Positions 1-9,602 are shown, counted from the stretch's first letter. The stretch: 64,000 nucleotides of DNA from Pinirhizobacter sp036499745 (GCF_036499745.1 NZ_DASYDG010000041.1:27440-91439); one strand, 5' to 3'. Made by a program: numbers and translations. The notes: generated from the sequence alone by a model not told the origin.

Positions 1-3000
1 GGCGCCCATCCTTGACTTCCGTGGATCGTTTGACCGCACCATAGACACCCTGCGCGACGCTCACTGCTGCTCCGGACACACCCAAGGTCAGGCCAGCACT
101 CTTCTGCTTCTGCGTCTGCGTCGTCTCCCGGGTCTCCAGCGCCGCTTCCACCGTCACATCCTTACCCACGATGGTGGTGCCCGTAGCGCTCAAGATGTCC
201 GAGCCCGTGATTCGCGCGAGGTTGGCAGCGGTGAGCGTCACGCTGCCACCGGTGGAACCCACCAGGCTGCCTTCGGGCGTGGTCACCTTCTCGCGATATC
301 CCTGCTCCTGGCTCGACTGCCCGATCAGAAGGCTTCCGCCCTGCCCCATCAGGCCGTTGCGCACCACCTTCTTCGACGAGGTCACCTCGTAGGTGCTCTC
401 TGCGGTGCCAATGTGCAGGTTATTCCCGGCAGCCAGAAGCACGTCACCCGTGGCGCCGACCTGGGCAGCGCGGGTCGTAAGGTCGCGGCCGGCGGCCATC
501 ATCACGTTGTCACCGCTGACCAGGCTGCCGATGGCAAGGTTCTGATCCACCGTGTCGCGGGTGGTGGTGGTTTTGCTGCCGAGCAGGCCTTTCTTCTTGG
601 ACTTGGTCGTGGTCTCGACGGTATGGCGTTCGTGGCCGGCGTCGAGGGTGAGATCGCGGCCGGCGGAAAGGGTGACGTCGCCGTTGTCGCTGGTGACGGA
701 CGCGGCGGTGGCCGACAGGTCGCGACCGGCGGCCAGCAGCACGCCCTCTTTGCCCGCGAGGCTGGTGCCGCGCAAGGTCTCATCCATGGTGGTGGTGCTG
801 ACCTGCTTCTTGCCCTGCTTACCGCCGGTGGCCTCGATGGCGCGATCAGTGACGGCGTTCAAGACAATATCCCGGCCAGCGGTAGCAGTCACCGTCTGGC
901 CAGTGACGTCAGCACCCTGCGATGTCAGGTCTCGACCGGCCGCCAGCAAAGCATGACCACCCGCCGTCACCGTGCTCACCGTGTGCGTAGTGGCTTCACT
1001 GCGGCCATTCGGCAGCATCGCGGCTTCCGTCTTACCCGTCGCCAGCAGGTTGAGGTCGCGACCCGCCACAATCTGCGCATCACCGCCGGCCTTGATCGGC
1101 GTAGCGGTGAGGTTGATGTCGCGGCCAGCGGCGAGGCCCAAGTCGCGCCCGGCGGTCACAGGCACGGCGCCCAACGTAAGGTCACGACCCGCCTGCGCAG
1201 TCAGGTCACCGCTGGCCGTAAGTGCGCCGCCAGCAGCAAAACCAAGGTCCACGCGCGCATCGTTACGGCTGGTAAGGTCACGACCAGCAACCAGGCTGAC
1301 ATTGCCGCCCGACACCGTACCGGTGTTCAACAGATCCTGCGCTGCGTTCAACGACAACGTACCTGCGGCCGACACTACGCCCTTGTTCAGCAGTGTTCCC
1401 GCTTTCAGGCTGGCATCCTTGCTGGCCTGCACGCGACCGGCCTGCTCCAGCGTGCCGCTGGCATTGATGTTCACCGTGCTGCCGGCGATCACCGAGCCGT
1501 CGGTGGCGACGCTGGCGGCGCGTGCGGCCGACAGATACACCACCGGCACCAGCACTTCGTGGCCGTCGACGTTCTGCTTCACCATCCAGACCAGGTCGTC
1601 GGTGAGCTGGCTCATCTGTTCGGTGGTGAGCGCCACGCCAACGCTCAACTCGAAGCGGTCAGCGGCCGCCACGCCTGAATCCATCAGGGCGCGGTATTCG
1701 GCCATGGCGTCGCCGCTGTCGGTCAGGAAGCGGCGGCCGGTGAGCGAGGCGATCTGGTCCAGCACCAGGCGCTGCTCGTAGAAGGCGTCACCCAGGCGCT
1801 TGAGGGTGCCTTCGCCGCTCCAGTTCAGGCGGCCCAGCAAGTAGTCGCTGCCGATGAAGTTGCCGTAGTTGGCGAAGCGGGGATCGGTTTCGATCAGATA
1901 CGGCAGGCCGCCGTCGGGACGCTTGGTGAACAGGCCACCGGAGGGATAGGTGATCTGGCCCACGGTCTGCGCCCCGGGTGGTGGCCCGATGTGGTCTACG
2001 CCGGTGCTGCCGCCGATGGTGCCGATGCCGGTGCCATCGCCGGTGACGGGCTTGCCGCCGCCGTTGTTGCCCAGGTTCACCGGATTGATCAGGTTACCGT
2101 CGGCGTCCACGCTGCCCAGCGTGATGTCCTCGCCGCTGATGTCCACTGCCTCACCCGCGGTCATGCGCGCCTGCGCGACGGGGCCGGGCGTCAGCGTGAT
2201 CCACGAGGGCAGTCCGCCGGACAGATCGATGTCGCTGTGCCAGAACTGGGTGTCATAGGTGCGGAAGCCTTCCGTGAACCACGGCGCGTCACCGCCATTG
2301 CTGCGCTGGAACAGCACGCGCAGCGCGGTCGACCGCTCGATGGTGGCCGTGGGCACCCAGCCGATATTCTCCACGCGCTCACCGCCGATCATGCGGCTTC
2401 CCTCGCCCAGCAGGCCCGGTGCCTGCCCGTTCACGACCAGGTTGCGGCCCGCGGCCAGGGTGGACTTGTCGTTGCGCAGCGAGCCGGAAATGACGATGTC
2501 GCCGCCGGCCAGGATCCGTCCTTCGGCGCTGGTGCGGTCGATCTGCGTGCGCGCGGTAATGGTGTCGGTGATGATGCGCTCGAAGGTCGACGGGGTACCG
2601 CTGCCGTTGCGATAGCCCATGCAGCGCAGGTGGTCGTCACTGGCCATGGCGGCACAGAAGGCCTCGGCCGCGGCGATTTCCTCGCGGCTTATCACCTGTG
2701 AAGGATCCACGTAAGGCGGGTGATGCAAGGGATCCGGATCGTCGTAGCGGAACCTTACTTCCGAGGTATGCACCAGCTGGTTGGCGGCACGTTCGGCCTC
2801 GGTCAGCTGCACGGTGCTGGTGTCGAAGACGCGGCGCTCGTTGGTGATCTGTGTGGCGGCTAGCACGACGTTGCCGTCCGCCTCGATGCTGCCGGATCGA
2901 TTGATGATGGCACCGGCACGGGCGCCTTCTTCATTGGCGGCGATGATGAGGTCACCGGTGGTGAAGACCTGGGCATCGCGGTTGAGGAAGGTCCCGGACA

Positions 3001-6000
3001 CGAACAATGCCAGCCGCTGCGTCGCGGCCAGCAGGCCCGTGTCGTAGCGGCCATCGGGGATGGTCGTGCCAAGGTCCGCGCCGTTGGTGAGGTTCACGGC
3101 GCGCAGGGTGACATCGCTGCCGATCACGCTGCCGGTGTTATTGATGGTCGTGGCATGGATGTCGACGACATCGCCCTCGATGCGCGAGCGATTGTCCAGA
3201 TAGCCCGTCGCCAGCGTCGTGCGGAAGGCCATCAGATGGCCTTCGTTGTAAATCGAAGCCGCGCGCACGGTGAGCCCGTCGACGCTCTCCAGCAGCGCAC
3301 CCGCTTGATTGCGAAAGGCGCCGCCGAGGTTGAGGGTGAGGTTGCGGTTGGCCTTCAGGACCTGCCCCGCCGCATGCACGTAGTCGCCGGGAAGGCTCAA
3401 GCTGAGGTCACGCCCGGCGATCACACGACCGATGCCTGAGAAGCCGCCCAGGGCGAGTGCCGCATCGTTCTGCGCGGTCACGGCGCCGCCGGCGTTGTCC
3501 AGCCAGGCGAGCGTGAGGGCCAGGTCCACACCGGCGCCGAGCTGGCCGCGGGTGTTGGTGAAGCCGGCGGCGGTGTTGTTCCACAGAAGGCTGCCGGCGG
3601 CGTAAAGCGTGCCGTCGGTGTTATCCAGCGCGCCGGTGATCAAGGTGACGTCGCCGTTGCCGACCAGGGTTCCGCCGGTGTTGTCGACGCGGGTGGCGCT
3701 GAGTGTCAGTGCGCCCTGGCCACCCAACGTGCCGCCCACGTTAAGCAACGCGTCGGCCACCTGGAGCGTCGTCGCGCCACCGGCCGCGTTGGCGATGCGC
3801 CCCACGCGATTGCTGACCGAGCGCGACGTGATAGCGAGGGTAGCGTCATCCTTCTCACTACCCGCCTCGATCACACCCGCGTCGTTGTCGAGCGAGCCCG
3901 CCACCAGGGTGAACCCATGAAACGCCTGCCATGCACCACGATTGACGGCGCTGCCCGTCACCACCGTATCCAACCAGGTACCAGCGTAGAGCTGGCCCTG
4001 GTTGAACAAGGTCTCGGCGCGCAGCTGCAACGCACCGTTGCCACCGATGAAGCCGGCGTTACGCAGCATGCCCGCCGAGATGGATAGCAGGCCTGCACCC
4101 GTGAGCTTGATGGCGCCTTCGCCGTTGTCCAGCGAGGAAGCATTCACCGTCAGCGCATCGCTGGCCTGTAGCGTGCCGCCATTGGTGAAGGCCTGCGAGG
4201 CAGCGACAGTCACGTTGCCGCCGATGATCGTCCCGCCGGTATTCACCAGCGTGCCAACGTCGACCATCAGGCGGCCGTTGCCGGCGATGCGGCCCTGGTG
4301 GTTGTCGATCAGCCCTGTCCGGAACATCAGCGAGTCGCTGCCCGCGTGTTCGATGGCACCACGCCGATTGAAAAGGTTGGCGGCCTCCAGGTAGAACACC
4401 GCCGCGTTACTGGCGATACGGCCGTCGTCGTTCAACAGGTCGCCCGCGAACACCAGGCGCTGCGCGTTAATGCCGGTGTGCACCAGGCTGCCGCCGCGGT
4501 TGTCCAGGCTTCCCGCCTGGATCATCACGTCGGTGCCCTGCAGTTCACCGCCCTGGTTGTCGATTGACGCGCCCTGCAGGAAAAGCGCGCCGGCCGTGGC
4601 GATATCGGCGTCCGCCGTGACCAGGCCTTCGCGTGCTCGCAATGTCACCTGCGGGCCGCGCACTTGGGTGCCGCGCAGGTTCACCGCCGCGCCATCCACG
4701 GTGACGCCTTGCGCTGCCAGCAGGCGCCCATGAGCCGCTAGGTCGCCACCATGGATGCGTAGCGCACCGACATTTCCGAGATCACCTTCCAGGCCAAGAC
4801 CCGCAGCCAACACGCCGCCCGCGATGAGTTGACCCGCCTCGATATCCAGGTCGCCGCCACTGGCCAAGGTGCCTTCCTGGGCGAACAGGCCACCGACGGT
4901 CCAGCGCGCGCCGTCCCGCGCATAGGCGTTGCCCTTCACATCAGCCTGGTCAGCCGTGATGTCGAAGCGAGCGCCATTCAAGCTGGCGGTGCTGATGAAG
5001 CGACCGACCACGGCGTTGAAGTGGCCGGTGACGAGGGTGCCGCTGAGGTCCAGCGTGTTTGCCCTGGCCGACAACAGGTTGCCCGCCTGGACGTCGCCGC
5101 CGAGTACGGCCTGATCCGCCTCAATACGAAGCGTGTCCGACGCCAGCAACTGGCCGCGCTGTGCGACCGAGGCGTGCGCCAGCCAGCTCACAGTGCCAGC
5201 CTGAAAGCTGCCGTCGTTGACGATGTACGCCGCCGTGACGTTGGCGAGCCCCTTGGCGAAGGCATCGCCGGTGTTGCGGAACGTGCCCGACACTGCCGCA
5301 TCGAGCGTCCCCTCGAGGGCGTACAGCTTGCCGGTGGAGGTGAAGTCACCCGTTGTATGCGCGATAAGGTTCTGCTGCGCCGCCAGCGTGCCGTCGTTGT
5401 GCAGGTTTCGCGTCGAAATGGCCAGGCTGCCACCGGCCGTCGTCTTACCGTTGAGCACCACGTCGCCCGCGGCCGTGAACTCGAACTGCCCCGCGCTGGC
5501 CATCTCGCCGTCGTTTCGCACGCCCACGCCGGCTTCGGTGGCGATCAGGCGGATGGTGTTGGCGTACATGCCGCCGAGCAGGGCCGTGTCCACGGCCAGT
5601 GAGGGCGCCGCGCCTTCGCCGGCGATCACGGTCGTGGCGAGGCTGTCGCGGCTGACCAGGTTGCTGCCGGCGACGACATTGAGTTCGGTGGCCCAGACCT
5701 TGGCGTTGGCCGTGACTTGCCGGGCGATCAAATCCAGTCGATCGGTGTAAGTGGCGTTGAGGCCCTCGCCTTCCAGGCGGATGTCCCCGCGGGTGACCCG
5801 GAACGCATCGAGATTCCCCGTGGCCCCGAACACGGGCGTGCCCGTGGTGAGCGTGCCGCGCGAGGTGTTAATGAAGCCGCAACCGTTGCAGGTGATGCCG
5901 TTGGGGTTGGCGATCACCACCTCGGCCTTGTGGCCGGCGACTTCGGTAAAGCCATTGAGGTGACTGCGTGAGGTGGAGGTGACCTCGTTCAGGATCACCC

Positions 6001-6307
6001 GCGCGCCGTTGCCGGTGATGTTGGGGTTGCCGGCGATGTAACCCGCCTGTTGGGTAAGGCTGACCTTACCCGCGTTGTTGAGGATCAGGCCCTGGCGATC
6101 AACGTTGAAATGTTCGTATGTGTTGTGCGAGACACCCGCGCCCGACGGAGCCTTGATATTGACGACAGGCGCGCCGTTGGGGGCGTGGTCCACGCCGGGG
6201 CCATGCGGCGTGGGAGTGACCTGCGCGTATGCCGGGGCCAGGGCTTGCGCAATGGCCAGCGCCAGCACCGCCAGGGTGGGGCGGAAACGACGTACGTCCT
6301 TGTTCAT
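1..6307 (-). CDS. Giant CdiA/FhaB-type TPS exoprotein (TpsA), C-terminus cut by window edge
   Basis: Open in one frame from the start codon to the left edge (more than 2,100 codons), so the stop and C-terminal domain are missing. ATG at 6307 is preceded by a GCAGGGATGA-like ribosome site; an in-frame ATG at 6313 is possible. Residues 1-29 form a signal peptide ending AYAQ. The TPS secretion domain follows, with the NPNGI motif near residue 130 and a Cys pair (CNGCG) next to it. Residues about 300-1450 are degenerate filamentous-haemagglutinin repeats (GRIAGNGRL type). Near residue 1490 lies the conserved SDYLLGRL / RLGDAFYEQRLV segment of this family, then haemagglutinin repeats of the AGRDL type to the window edge. 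TpsA proteins are exported by a cognate TpsB; the gene immediately upstream supplies one. The domain order fits CdiA and FhaB alike. Toxin or adhesin cannot be decided without the missing C-terminus. Confidence 0.93.
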   Translation of the reverse strand, partial: MNKDVRRFRPTLAVLALAIAQALAPAYAQVTPTPHGPGVDHAPNGAPVVNIKAPSGAGVSHNTYEHFNVDRQGLILNNAGKVSLTQQAGYIAGNPNITGNGARVILNEVTSTSRSHLNGFTEVAGHKAEVVIANPNGITCNGCGFINTSRGTLTTGTPVFGATGNLDAFRVTRGDIRLEGEGLNATYTDRLDLIARQVTANAKVWATELNVVAGSNLVSRDSLATTVIAGEGAAPSLAVDTALLGGMYANTIRLIATEAGVGVRNDGEMASAGQFEFTAAGDVVLNGKTTAGGSLAISTRNLHNDGTLAAQQNLIAHTTGDFTSTGKLYALEGTLDAAVSGTFRNTGDAFAKGLANVTAAYIVNDGSFQAGTVSWLAHASVAQRGQLLASDTLRIEADQAVLGGDVQAGNLLSARANTLDLSGTLVTGHFNAVVGRFISTASLNGARFDITADQADVKGNAYARDGARWTVGGLFAQEGTLASGGDLDIEAGQLIAGGVLAAGLGLEGDLGNVGALRIHGGDLAAHGRLLAAQGVTVDGAAVNLRGTQVRGPQVTLRAREGLVTADADIATAGALFLQGASIDNQGGELQGTDVMIQAGSLDNRGGSLVHTGINAQRLVFAGDLLNDDGRIASNAAVFYLEAANLFNRRGAIEHAGSDSLMFRTGLIDNHQGRIAGNGRLMVDVGTLVNTGGTIIGGNVTVAASQAFTNGGTLQASDALTVNASSLDNGEGAIKLTGAGLLSISAGMLRNAGFIGGNGALQLRAETLFNQGQLYAGTWLDTVVTGSAVNRGAWQAFHGFTLVAGSLDNDAGVIEAGSEKDDATLAITSRSVSNRVGRIANAAGGATTLQVADALLNVGGTLGGQGALTLSATRVDNTGGTLVGNGDVTLITGALDNTDGTLYAAGSLLWNNTAAGFTNTRGQLGAGVDLALTLAWLDNAGGAVTAQNDAALALGGFSGIGRVIAGRDLSLSLPGDYVHAAGQVLKANRNLTLNLGGAFRNQAGALLESVDGLTVRAASIYNEGHLMAFRTTLATGYLDNRSRIEGDVVDIHATTINNTGSVIGSDVTLRAVNLTNGADLGTTIPDGRYDTGLLAATQRLALFVSGTFLNRDAQVFTTGDLIIAANEEGARAGAIINRSGSIEADGNVVLAATQITNERRVFDTSTVQLTEAERAANQLVHTSEVRFRYDDPDPLHHPPYVDPSQVISREEIAAAEAFCAAMASDDHLRCMGYRNGSGTPSTFERIITDTITARTQIDRTSAEGRILAGGDIVISGSLRNDKSTLAAGRNLVVNGQAPGLLGEGSRMIGGERVENIGWVPTATIERSTALRVLFQRSNGGDAPWFTEGFRTYDTQFWHSDIDLSGGLPSWITLTPGPVAQARMTAGEAVDISGEDITLGSVDADGNLINPVNLGNNGGGKPVTGDGTGIGTIGGSTGVDHIGPPPGAQTVGQITYPSGGLFTKRPDGGLPYLIETDPRFANYGNFIGSDYLLGRLNWSGEGTLKRLGDAFYEQRLVLDQIASLTGRRFLTDSGDAMAEYRALMDSGVAAADRFELSVGVALTTEQMSQLTDDLVWMVKQNVDGHEVLVPVVYLSAARAASVATDGSVIAGSTVNINASGTLEQAGRVQASKDASLKAGTLLNKGVVSAAGTLSLNAAQDLLNTGTVSGGNVSLVAGRDLTSRNDARVDLGFAAGGALTASGDLTAQAGRDLTLGAVPVTAGRDLGLAAGRDINLTATPIKAGGDAQIVAGRDLNLLATGKTEAAMLPNGRSEATTHTVSTVTAGGHALLAAGRDLTSQGADVTGQTVTATAGRDIVLNAVTDRAIEATGGKQGKKQVSTTTMDETLRGTSLAGKEGVLLAAGRDLSATAASVTSDNGDVTLSAGRDLTLDAGHERHTVETTTKSKKKGLLGSKTTTTRDTVDQNLAIGSLVSGDNVMMAAGRDLTTRAAQVGATGDVLLAAGNNLHIGTAESTYEVTSSKKVVRNGLMGQGGSLLIGQSSQEQGYREKVTTPEGSLVGSTGGSVTLTAANLARITGSDILSATGTTIVGKDVTVEAALETRETTQTQKQKSAGLTLGVSGAAVSVAQGVYGAVKRSTEVKDGR

Positions 6308-6473
6308 GGTCATCCCTGCTTGGCCCGCCACAGCGGACTGTTGATGTAAACAGCCGAATCTAGGCCGTGCGCCTTCCTGGCGCTTTCATAAAACGACGAT
6401 ATCAGCGCCGGCGTGGCCGATAAAGTTCATGCCATCGCAATGCGTACGTATAAACCGCCGACAGGTACCAGAA

Positions 6474-8156
6474 TCAAAACGCGTAGGAAAGTTGGAAACC
6501 GGACGTCAGGGCACGTGCGTCGAGCGGGCCTGCACCGGCGACGGGCCGGCCCAGGAAAACATCGAAGCTTGCTTTTCCCACGCTGCCTCGAACACCGACC
6601 ACGGTTCCGCGCAACGACTTTCCTTGCAAACCGATTGCCCCCGGGCCTCCCACGTGCCCGGTGTCCAAACCCACATAGGCCGCCACCGGCCACGCACCCA
6701 GCGGCGCGGACAGCGTGTTTCGCCAATACCAGCCGCGATCACCCGCCAGGGTCTGCTCGCCGTTGAACCCACGTACCGTGTAACGACCGCCCAGGCTGAT
6801 GAATTCCGACCCATAGAGCGATTCACCGCTTCGCTGCGCGCGGTATTCACTGGTCCACTGCACGGGCAGTTTGCCCACGGCAAAGGGAACACCCAGGCTG
6901 GCATCAAGCGTCGTGAGCGCGTAGGCGAAACTCGGCTCACCCCGGCGATGCCCGGCGGCATCGCCCTGGCCGCCCAGCCACGACAAGCCCCGGCGATGGG
7001 CCACGCGCAGGTCAAGCTGGGCGCGCCCCAGATACTGCCGTTGCACCAGGGCAAGCTCCGCATAGGTGACATCGCGCCGCTGCGACTGGATCTCGACATC
7101 TTCGATGAAGCTATGCGCCCATCGCTTGCCCAGGCGTAGTTCTACAGCCGTCTTGCCGTGGGAATCCCTGTGGACGAGTCGTTGCAGGGTGACATCCGCC
7201 GTGCGCGACTTGCCACTACTCAAGAAGGATTGCTGGAATCCGTCGACCTGCTGCTGGTAGCGGTAATCCGACATCGACATACTCGCCAGCCATCGTCCCC
7301 ACGGAACGGAGTAGAAGCCGTTCCACCCGCGCGTACCGGCCGTGGCGAGTTGCGGAACGCTGGAACTGATGCCCAGGTTAAACACGTCGTTGATACCCAG
7401 CACGTTGTCGAACGTACCGTTCAGCGCGCCCTGGCGGCGACCGGTAGCCGGCGCGCCACTGTCATCGAGCGAGGCGAACACATGCCAGGGCCGTGTGCGC
7501 GCCACTGAAATCACCAGGTCCGACGCACCGGGGACATCGGTTGGCGCGATGTCGATGCTGACGTCCTGGGAAGACAAACGCTTGAACTGCTCCACCGCCT
7601 GCTCGATGTCGCGCAGGTTAAGCAGGTCGCCAGGGCGAGACGGCAGGGCAAATCGCCAATCGCCGGTAACGGCGCCGGAGTTGGCCATGCGAACGTCATG
7701 GATCGTACCGGCCACAAGCGCCAATCGCAGCGCGCCACCGTCGAAAGCATGGGGCGGTACGCCAACACGCGTGGTGACGTACCCACGTTCCACGATCAGG
7801 TCGGATACACGTCGTACGATCAGGTTCAGGCCTTCGGTACCGACGCATTGGCCACGGTAGCGATCAAGGTAGCGCTGGGCGAAGGCGAAGCGCCCGGCGT
7901 GTTCGCCCTCCAGATGAATGGCGGCGAGGCGATGGCACCCCTCTTCCACTGGAAGCGTGGTTTGCCGCCATTGATAGTGTGAAGCTGGCCCCTCGATTCG
8001 TACATCGGGCGCTTGCTGCTGAGCCTGCCGTGCGCGCGCTTCACGTTGGGCGCGGTCACGCTGCTCCTGCTGATCGGGGGAGAACTGAGCGTACACGCTG
8101 CTGGAAAGCATTAATGTGCCGAGCGCGATGGCGCGCCGGCGTGGCAAGACTGGCAC
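6474..8156 (-). CDS. TpsB outer-membrane transporter (ShlB/FhaC/CdiB family)
   Basis: 560 residues from a GTG start. Signal peptide about 1-23 (ends SVYAQ), then a Gln/Arg-rich linker that in FhaC relatives forms the plug helix, two POTRA-type domains (about 55-215) and a 16-strand-type barrel ending in the aromatic signature LSYAF. The VRGF motif of the family's loop L6 is visible (RYTVRGFNGE, about residue 460). The protein threads its TpsA partner across the outer membrane. It lies directly upstream of the TpsA gene on the same strand with a gap of about 165 bases, the cdiB-cdiA order. The gap has no obvious terminator, so co-transcription is likely (inference). Confidence 0.95.
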   Translation of the reverse strand: MPVLPRRRAIALGTLMLSSSVYAQFSPDQQEQRDRAQREARARQAQQQAPDVRIEGPASHYQWRQTTLPVEEGCHRLAAIHLEGEHAGRFAFAQRYLDRYRGQCVGTEGLNLIVRRVSDLIVERGYVTTRVGVPPHAFDGGALRLALVAGTIHDVRMANSGAVTGDWRFALPSRPGDLLNLRDIEQAVEQFKRLSSQDVSIDIAPTDVPGASDLVISVARTRPWHVFASLDDSGAPATGRRQGALNGTFDNVLGINDVFNLGISSSVPQLATAGTRGWNGFYSVPWGRWLASMSMSDYRYQQQVDGFQQSFLSSGKSRTADVTLQRLVHRDSHGKTAVELRLGKRWAHSFIEDVEIQSQRRDVTYAELALVQRQYLGRAQLDLRVAHRRGLSWLGGQGDAAGHRRGEPSFAYALTTLDASLGVPFAVGKLPVQWTSEYRAQRSGESLYGSEFISLGGRYTVRGFNGEQTLAGDRGWYWRNTLSAPLGAWPVAAYVGLDTGHVGGPGAIGLQGKSLRGTVVGVRGSVGKASFDVFLGRPVAGAGPLDARALTSGFQLSYAF

Positions 8157-8270
8157 CGTTCGTTTCCGTCCGTGGTCGCGAGTGGCTGCGGAGTCTAGCC
8201 GAATGTCGACCGACCGGTGTTCTCGTGGTGAATGGGCCTATTCCTACAACCGCTCCGCGGATAACGGATC

Positions 8271-8374
8271 GGGCGGATGAACACGCCAGGCACTGCACCC
8301 TCACCGGGGCCCTGTCACCGCGTGGCGACAACGAGCCCGGGCTACTTACGCCAGCCTGGCGTGCTCATCCGCCC
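8271..8374. repeat. 21-base inverted repeat, 62-base spacer
   Basis: The arm at 8271-8291 (GGGCGGATGA...CCAGGC) is the reverse complement of 8354-8374 at 20 of 21 positions. The spacer holds further short complementary stretches. No flanking target duplication is evident and no transposase motif lies inside. It could be a MITE/REP-like element, or fold as a long stem in an RNA read from either strand. Confidence 0.75.
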
Positions 8375-8411
8375 CCATAGCTCGTAGGCCGGGCCCGTTT
8401 ATGGGTAGGGT

Positions 8412-8477
8412 GGCGGGCGAGCCAGGGTCGAAAACCGTACGTCAACGGCCGGGCATACGCCCGCCTGGTCGCCCGCC
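8412..8477. repeat. Bulged inverted repeat with nested hairpin
   Basis: GGCGGGCGA at 8412-8420 pairs with TCGCCCGCC at 8469-8477, and the stem continues with CCAGG/CCTGG after a single bulged G. Nested inside are CGGGC-ATAC-GCCCG (8450-8463) and a weaker CCGT/ACGG pair. Part of the structured block 8271-8569. Confidence 0.65.
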
Positions 8478-8493
8478 GCAAGACGGTAAACCC

Positions 8494-8523
8494 CGGGCCC
8501 CGCAGACGATGCTGCGGGGCCCG
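8494..8523. repeat. Perfect 12-bp GC-rich hairpin
   Basis: CGGGCCCCGCAG (8494-8505) and CTGCGGGGCCCG (8512-8523) are exact reverse complements around a six-base loop. No T-tract follows on the plus strand or on the minus strand, so it is not a standard intrinsic terminator. A second hairpin, GGTTGCCG/CGGCAACC, follows at 8548-8569. Confidence 0.8.
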
Positions 8524-8764
8524 ACGAACGTACAGGTTTCGACACCCGGTTGCCGGTTCCTCGGCAACCCGTCAATGATCCCGGGTCTTGCGCTGCGAAG
8601 CCATATGCGAATCGTCGCAAAAGTGATGTGGACATGAACATCCAACTATGCTCAATGCGCTTCGTCTCTGGGCTACGCGTCCAACCTTGGGCAGTTGATA
8701 GATGGACCGACCAGCCTTTGTAGACCACTCCGAGCCGTGATTTCTGGCAACCGAGGAGGTCTTT

Positions 8765-8944
8765 ATGAGTGGCAAGCGGTACACCTGTCAGTCGACCGGT
8801 TACGCCACCGCAGTAGAAGCAGGTCGCGACATCAGCTATTACTTGGTGCGGCGTTACAACAAGATTCGACCGCATCATTTCAACGGCGGCCTCGAGCCGG
8901 CAGTTGCCGAGGAAAAACTTAACCCGGTGTCCGGGGTTAGTTGA
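8765..8944 (+). pseudogene. IS3-family transposase (OrfB) C-terminal remnant
   Basis: A 59-codon frame whose translation carries the tail typical of IS3-family OrfB proteins: YYLVRRYNKIRPHHFNGGL, then PAVAEEKLNPVSGVS and stop. The rest of the rve integrase domain (the DDE residues) and OrfA are absent upstream. The bases right after the stop (TTGACCACTACA) resemble an IS3-type right terminal end. The ATG at 8765 is probably just an internal Met. I read this as the right end of a decayed insertion sequence. It marks the patch between the TPS locus and the lipoprotein gene as a site of past insertion. Confidence 0.75.
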
Positions 8945-8983
8945 CCACTACAGATAAGGAACTCTGTCCATGGAATCGACAAT

Positions 8984-9535
8984 ATGAAGACTCAAAAAAA
9001 CAAGTTGCTTTTCTTAGTGCTAGCAGCATCGTTGTTGAGTGCATGCACCTCGACAGACGGCCCACCGAAATGCACTCTTCATGACGATACTTGGCGGAAG
9101 GCAATAGCTCTATATCGTCAAGCGTTGTTTGAAGAAGCTATTGCAATGACAGAAGCCACACCGTGCCCACCAAAGGACAAGCAGCTAATCATAAATAGCT
9201 ACATGGGCCTTTACCTTCTTAAGCCGACACCTAAACTTGAGGCTAGGTCGAGAGCAGCGATAAGGGAATTATCACCTCACGAATATGGATTACCGGACAT
9301 TGGCTTTCTCCTCGTCACATTGAACGATTTCGGAGCAGCTCGTTCATTCTACGAGTCTCAACTTGCGTCACTACAGAGCGCTCGTCCCCAAGGTATGAAG
9401 GAGACTAGTCGCCTGGAAATTGAGCGACGGCTACAAGGAGCCATTAAAATCCTGGATGATCCTCGCTGGACACAAGAAAACAAGATGAATCTACTCTGGG
9501 CGTTGCAACGGACTTTATCGGGCAAGACAAAATAG
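8984..9535 (+). CDS. Hypothetical lipoprotein, AT-rich, next to IS remnant
   Basis: 183 residues. The N-terminus is a lipoprotein signal: MKTQKNK, a hydrophobic stretch, then lipobox LLSAC with the lipidated Cys at residue 21. The mature part is mostly helical with repeated Ala/Leu/Glu patterns that could be TPR-like (about residues 35-150), but I recognise no family. Base composition is clearly more AT-rich than the flanks, which with the adjacent IS3 remnant suggests acquisition by transfer. An AAGGA sits 24 bases upstream, too far for this ATG. It is better placed for a five-codon frame (ATG at 8970) whose TGA overlaps this start, so coupled translation is possible. It is not in the position of a cdiI immunity gene, which would lie downstream of the TpsA gene. 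Confidence 0.7.
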   Translation: MKTQKNKLLFLVLAASLLSACTSTDGPPKCTLHDDTWRKAIALYRQALFEEAIAMTEATPCPPKDKQLIINSYMGLYLLKPTPKLEARSRAAIRELSPHEYGLPDIGFLLVTLNDFGAARSFYESQLASLQSARPQGMKETSRLEIERRLQGAIKILDDPRWTQENKMNLLWALQRTLSGKTK

Positions 9536-9602
9536 CGGCCCACACCCCGGAACCATTTCCGTCGATCGATTTTTCGACTCTAGGCTATGCTTTATTGCGA
9601 TA

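Larger units (their letters stand above)
8157..8764. other. Noncoding, hairpin-rich intergenic region
   Basis: About 600 bases between the TpsB start and the IS3 remnant. I see no convincing gene: the ORFs across it lack recognisable motifs. It contains a long imperfect inverted repeat and several GC-rich hairpins, listed separately, packed into about 300 bases. The TpsB promoter should lie at the left end but no clear -35/-10 pair was found. Confidence 0.6.

Noticed and set aside
413..1678. 421-codon plus-strand frame and other long plus frames in 1-6300
   Set aside because: They are antisense shadows of the TpsA gene; translations lack motifs and mirror its repeats.
8494..8569. Intrinsic terminator for TpsB or the IS
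   Set aside because: Strong stems but no T-run on either side and no gene ending into them.
8399..8878. 159-codon minus frame over the hairpin block
   Set aside because: No recognisable motifs, crosses the hairpins and runs antisense to the IS3 remnant.
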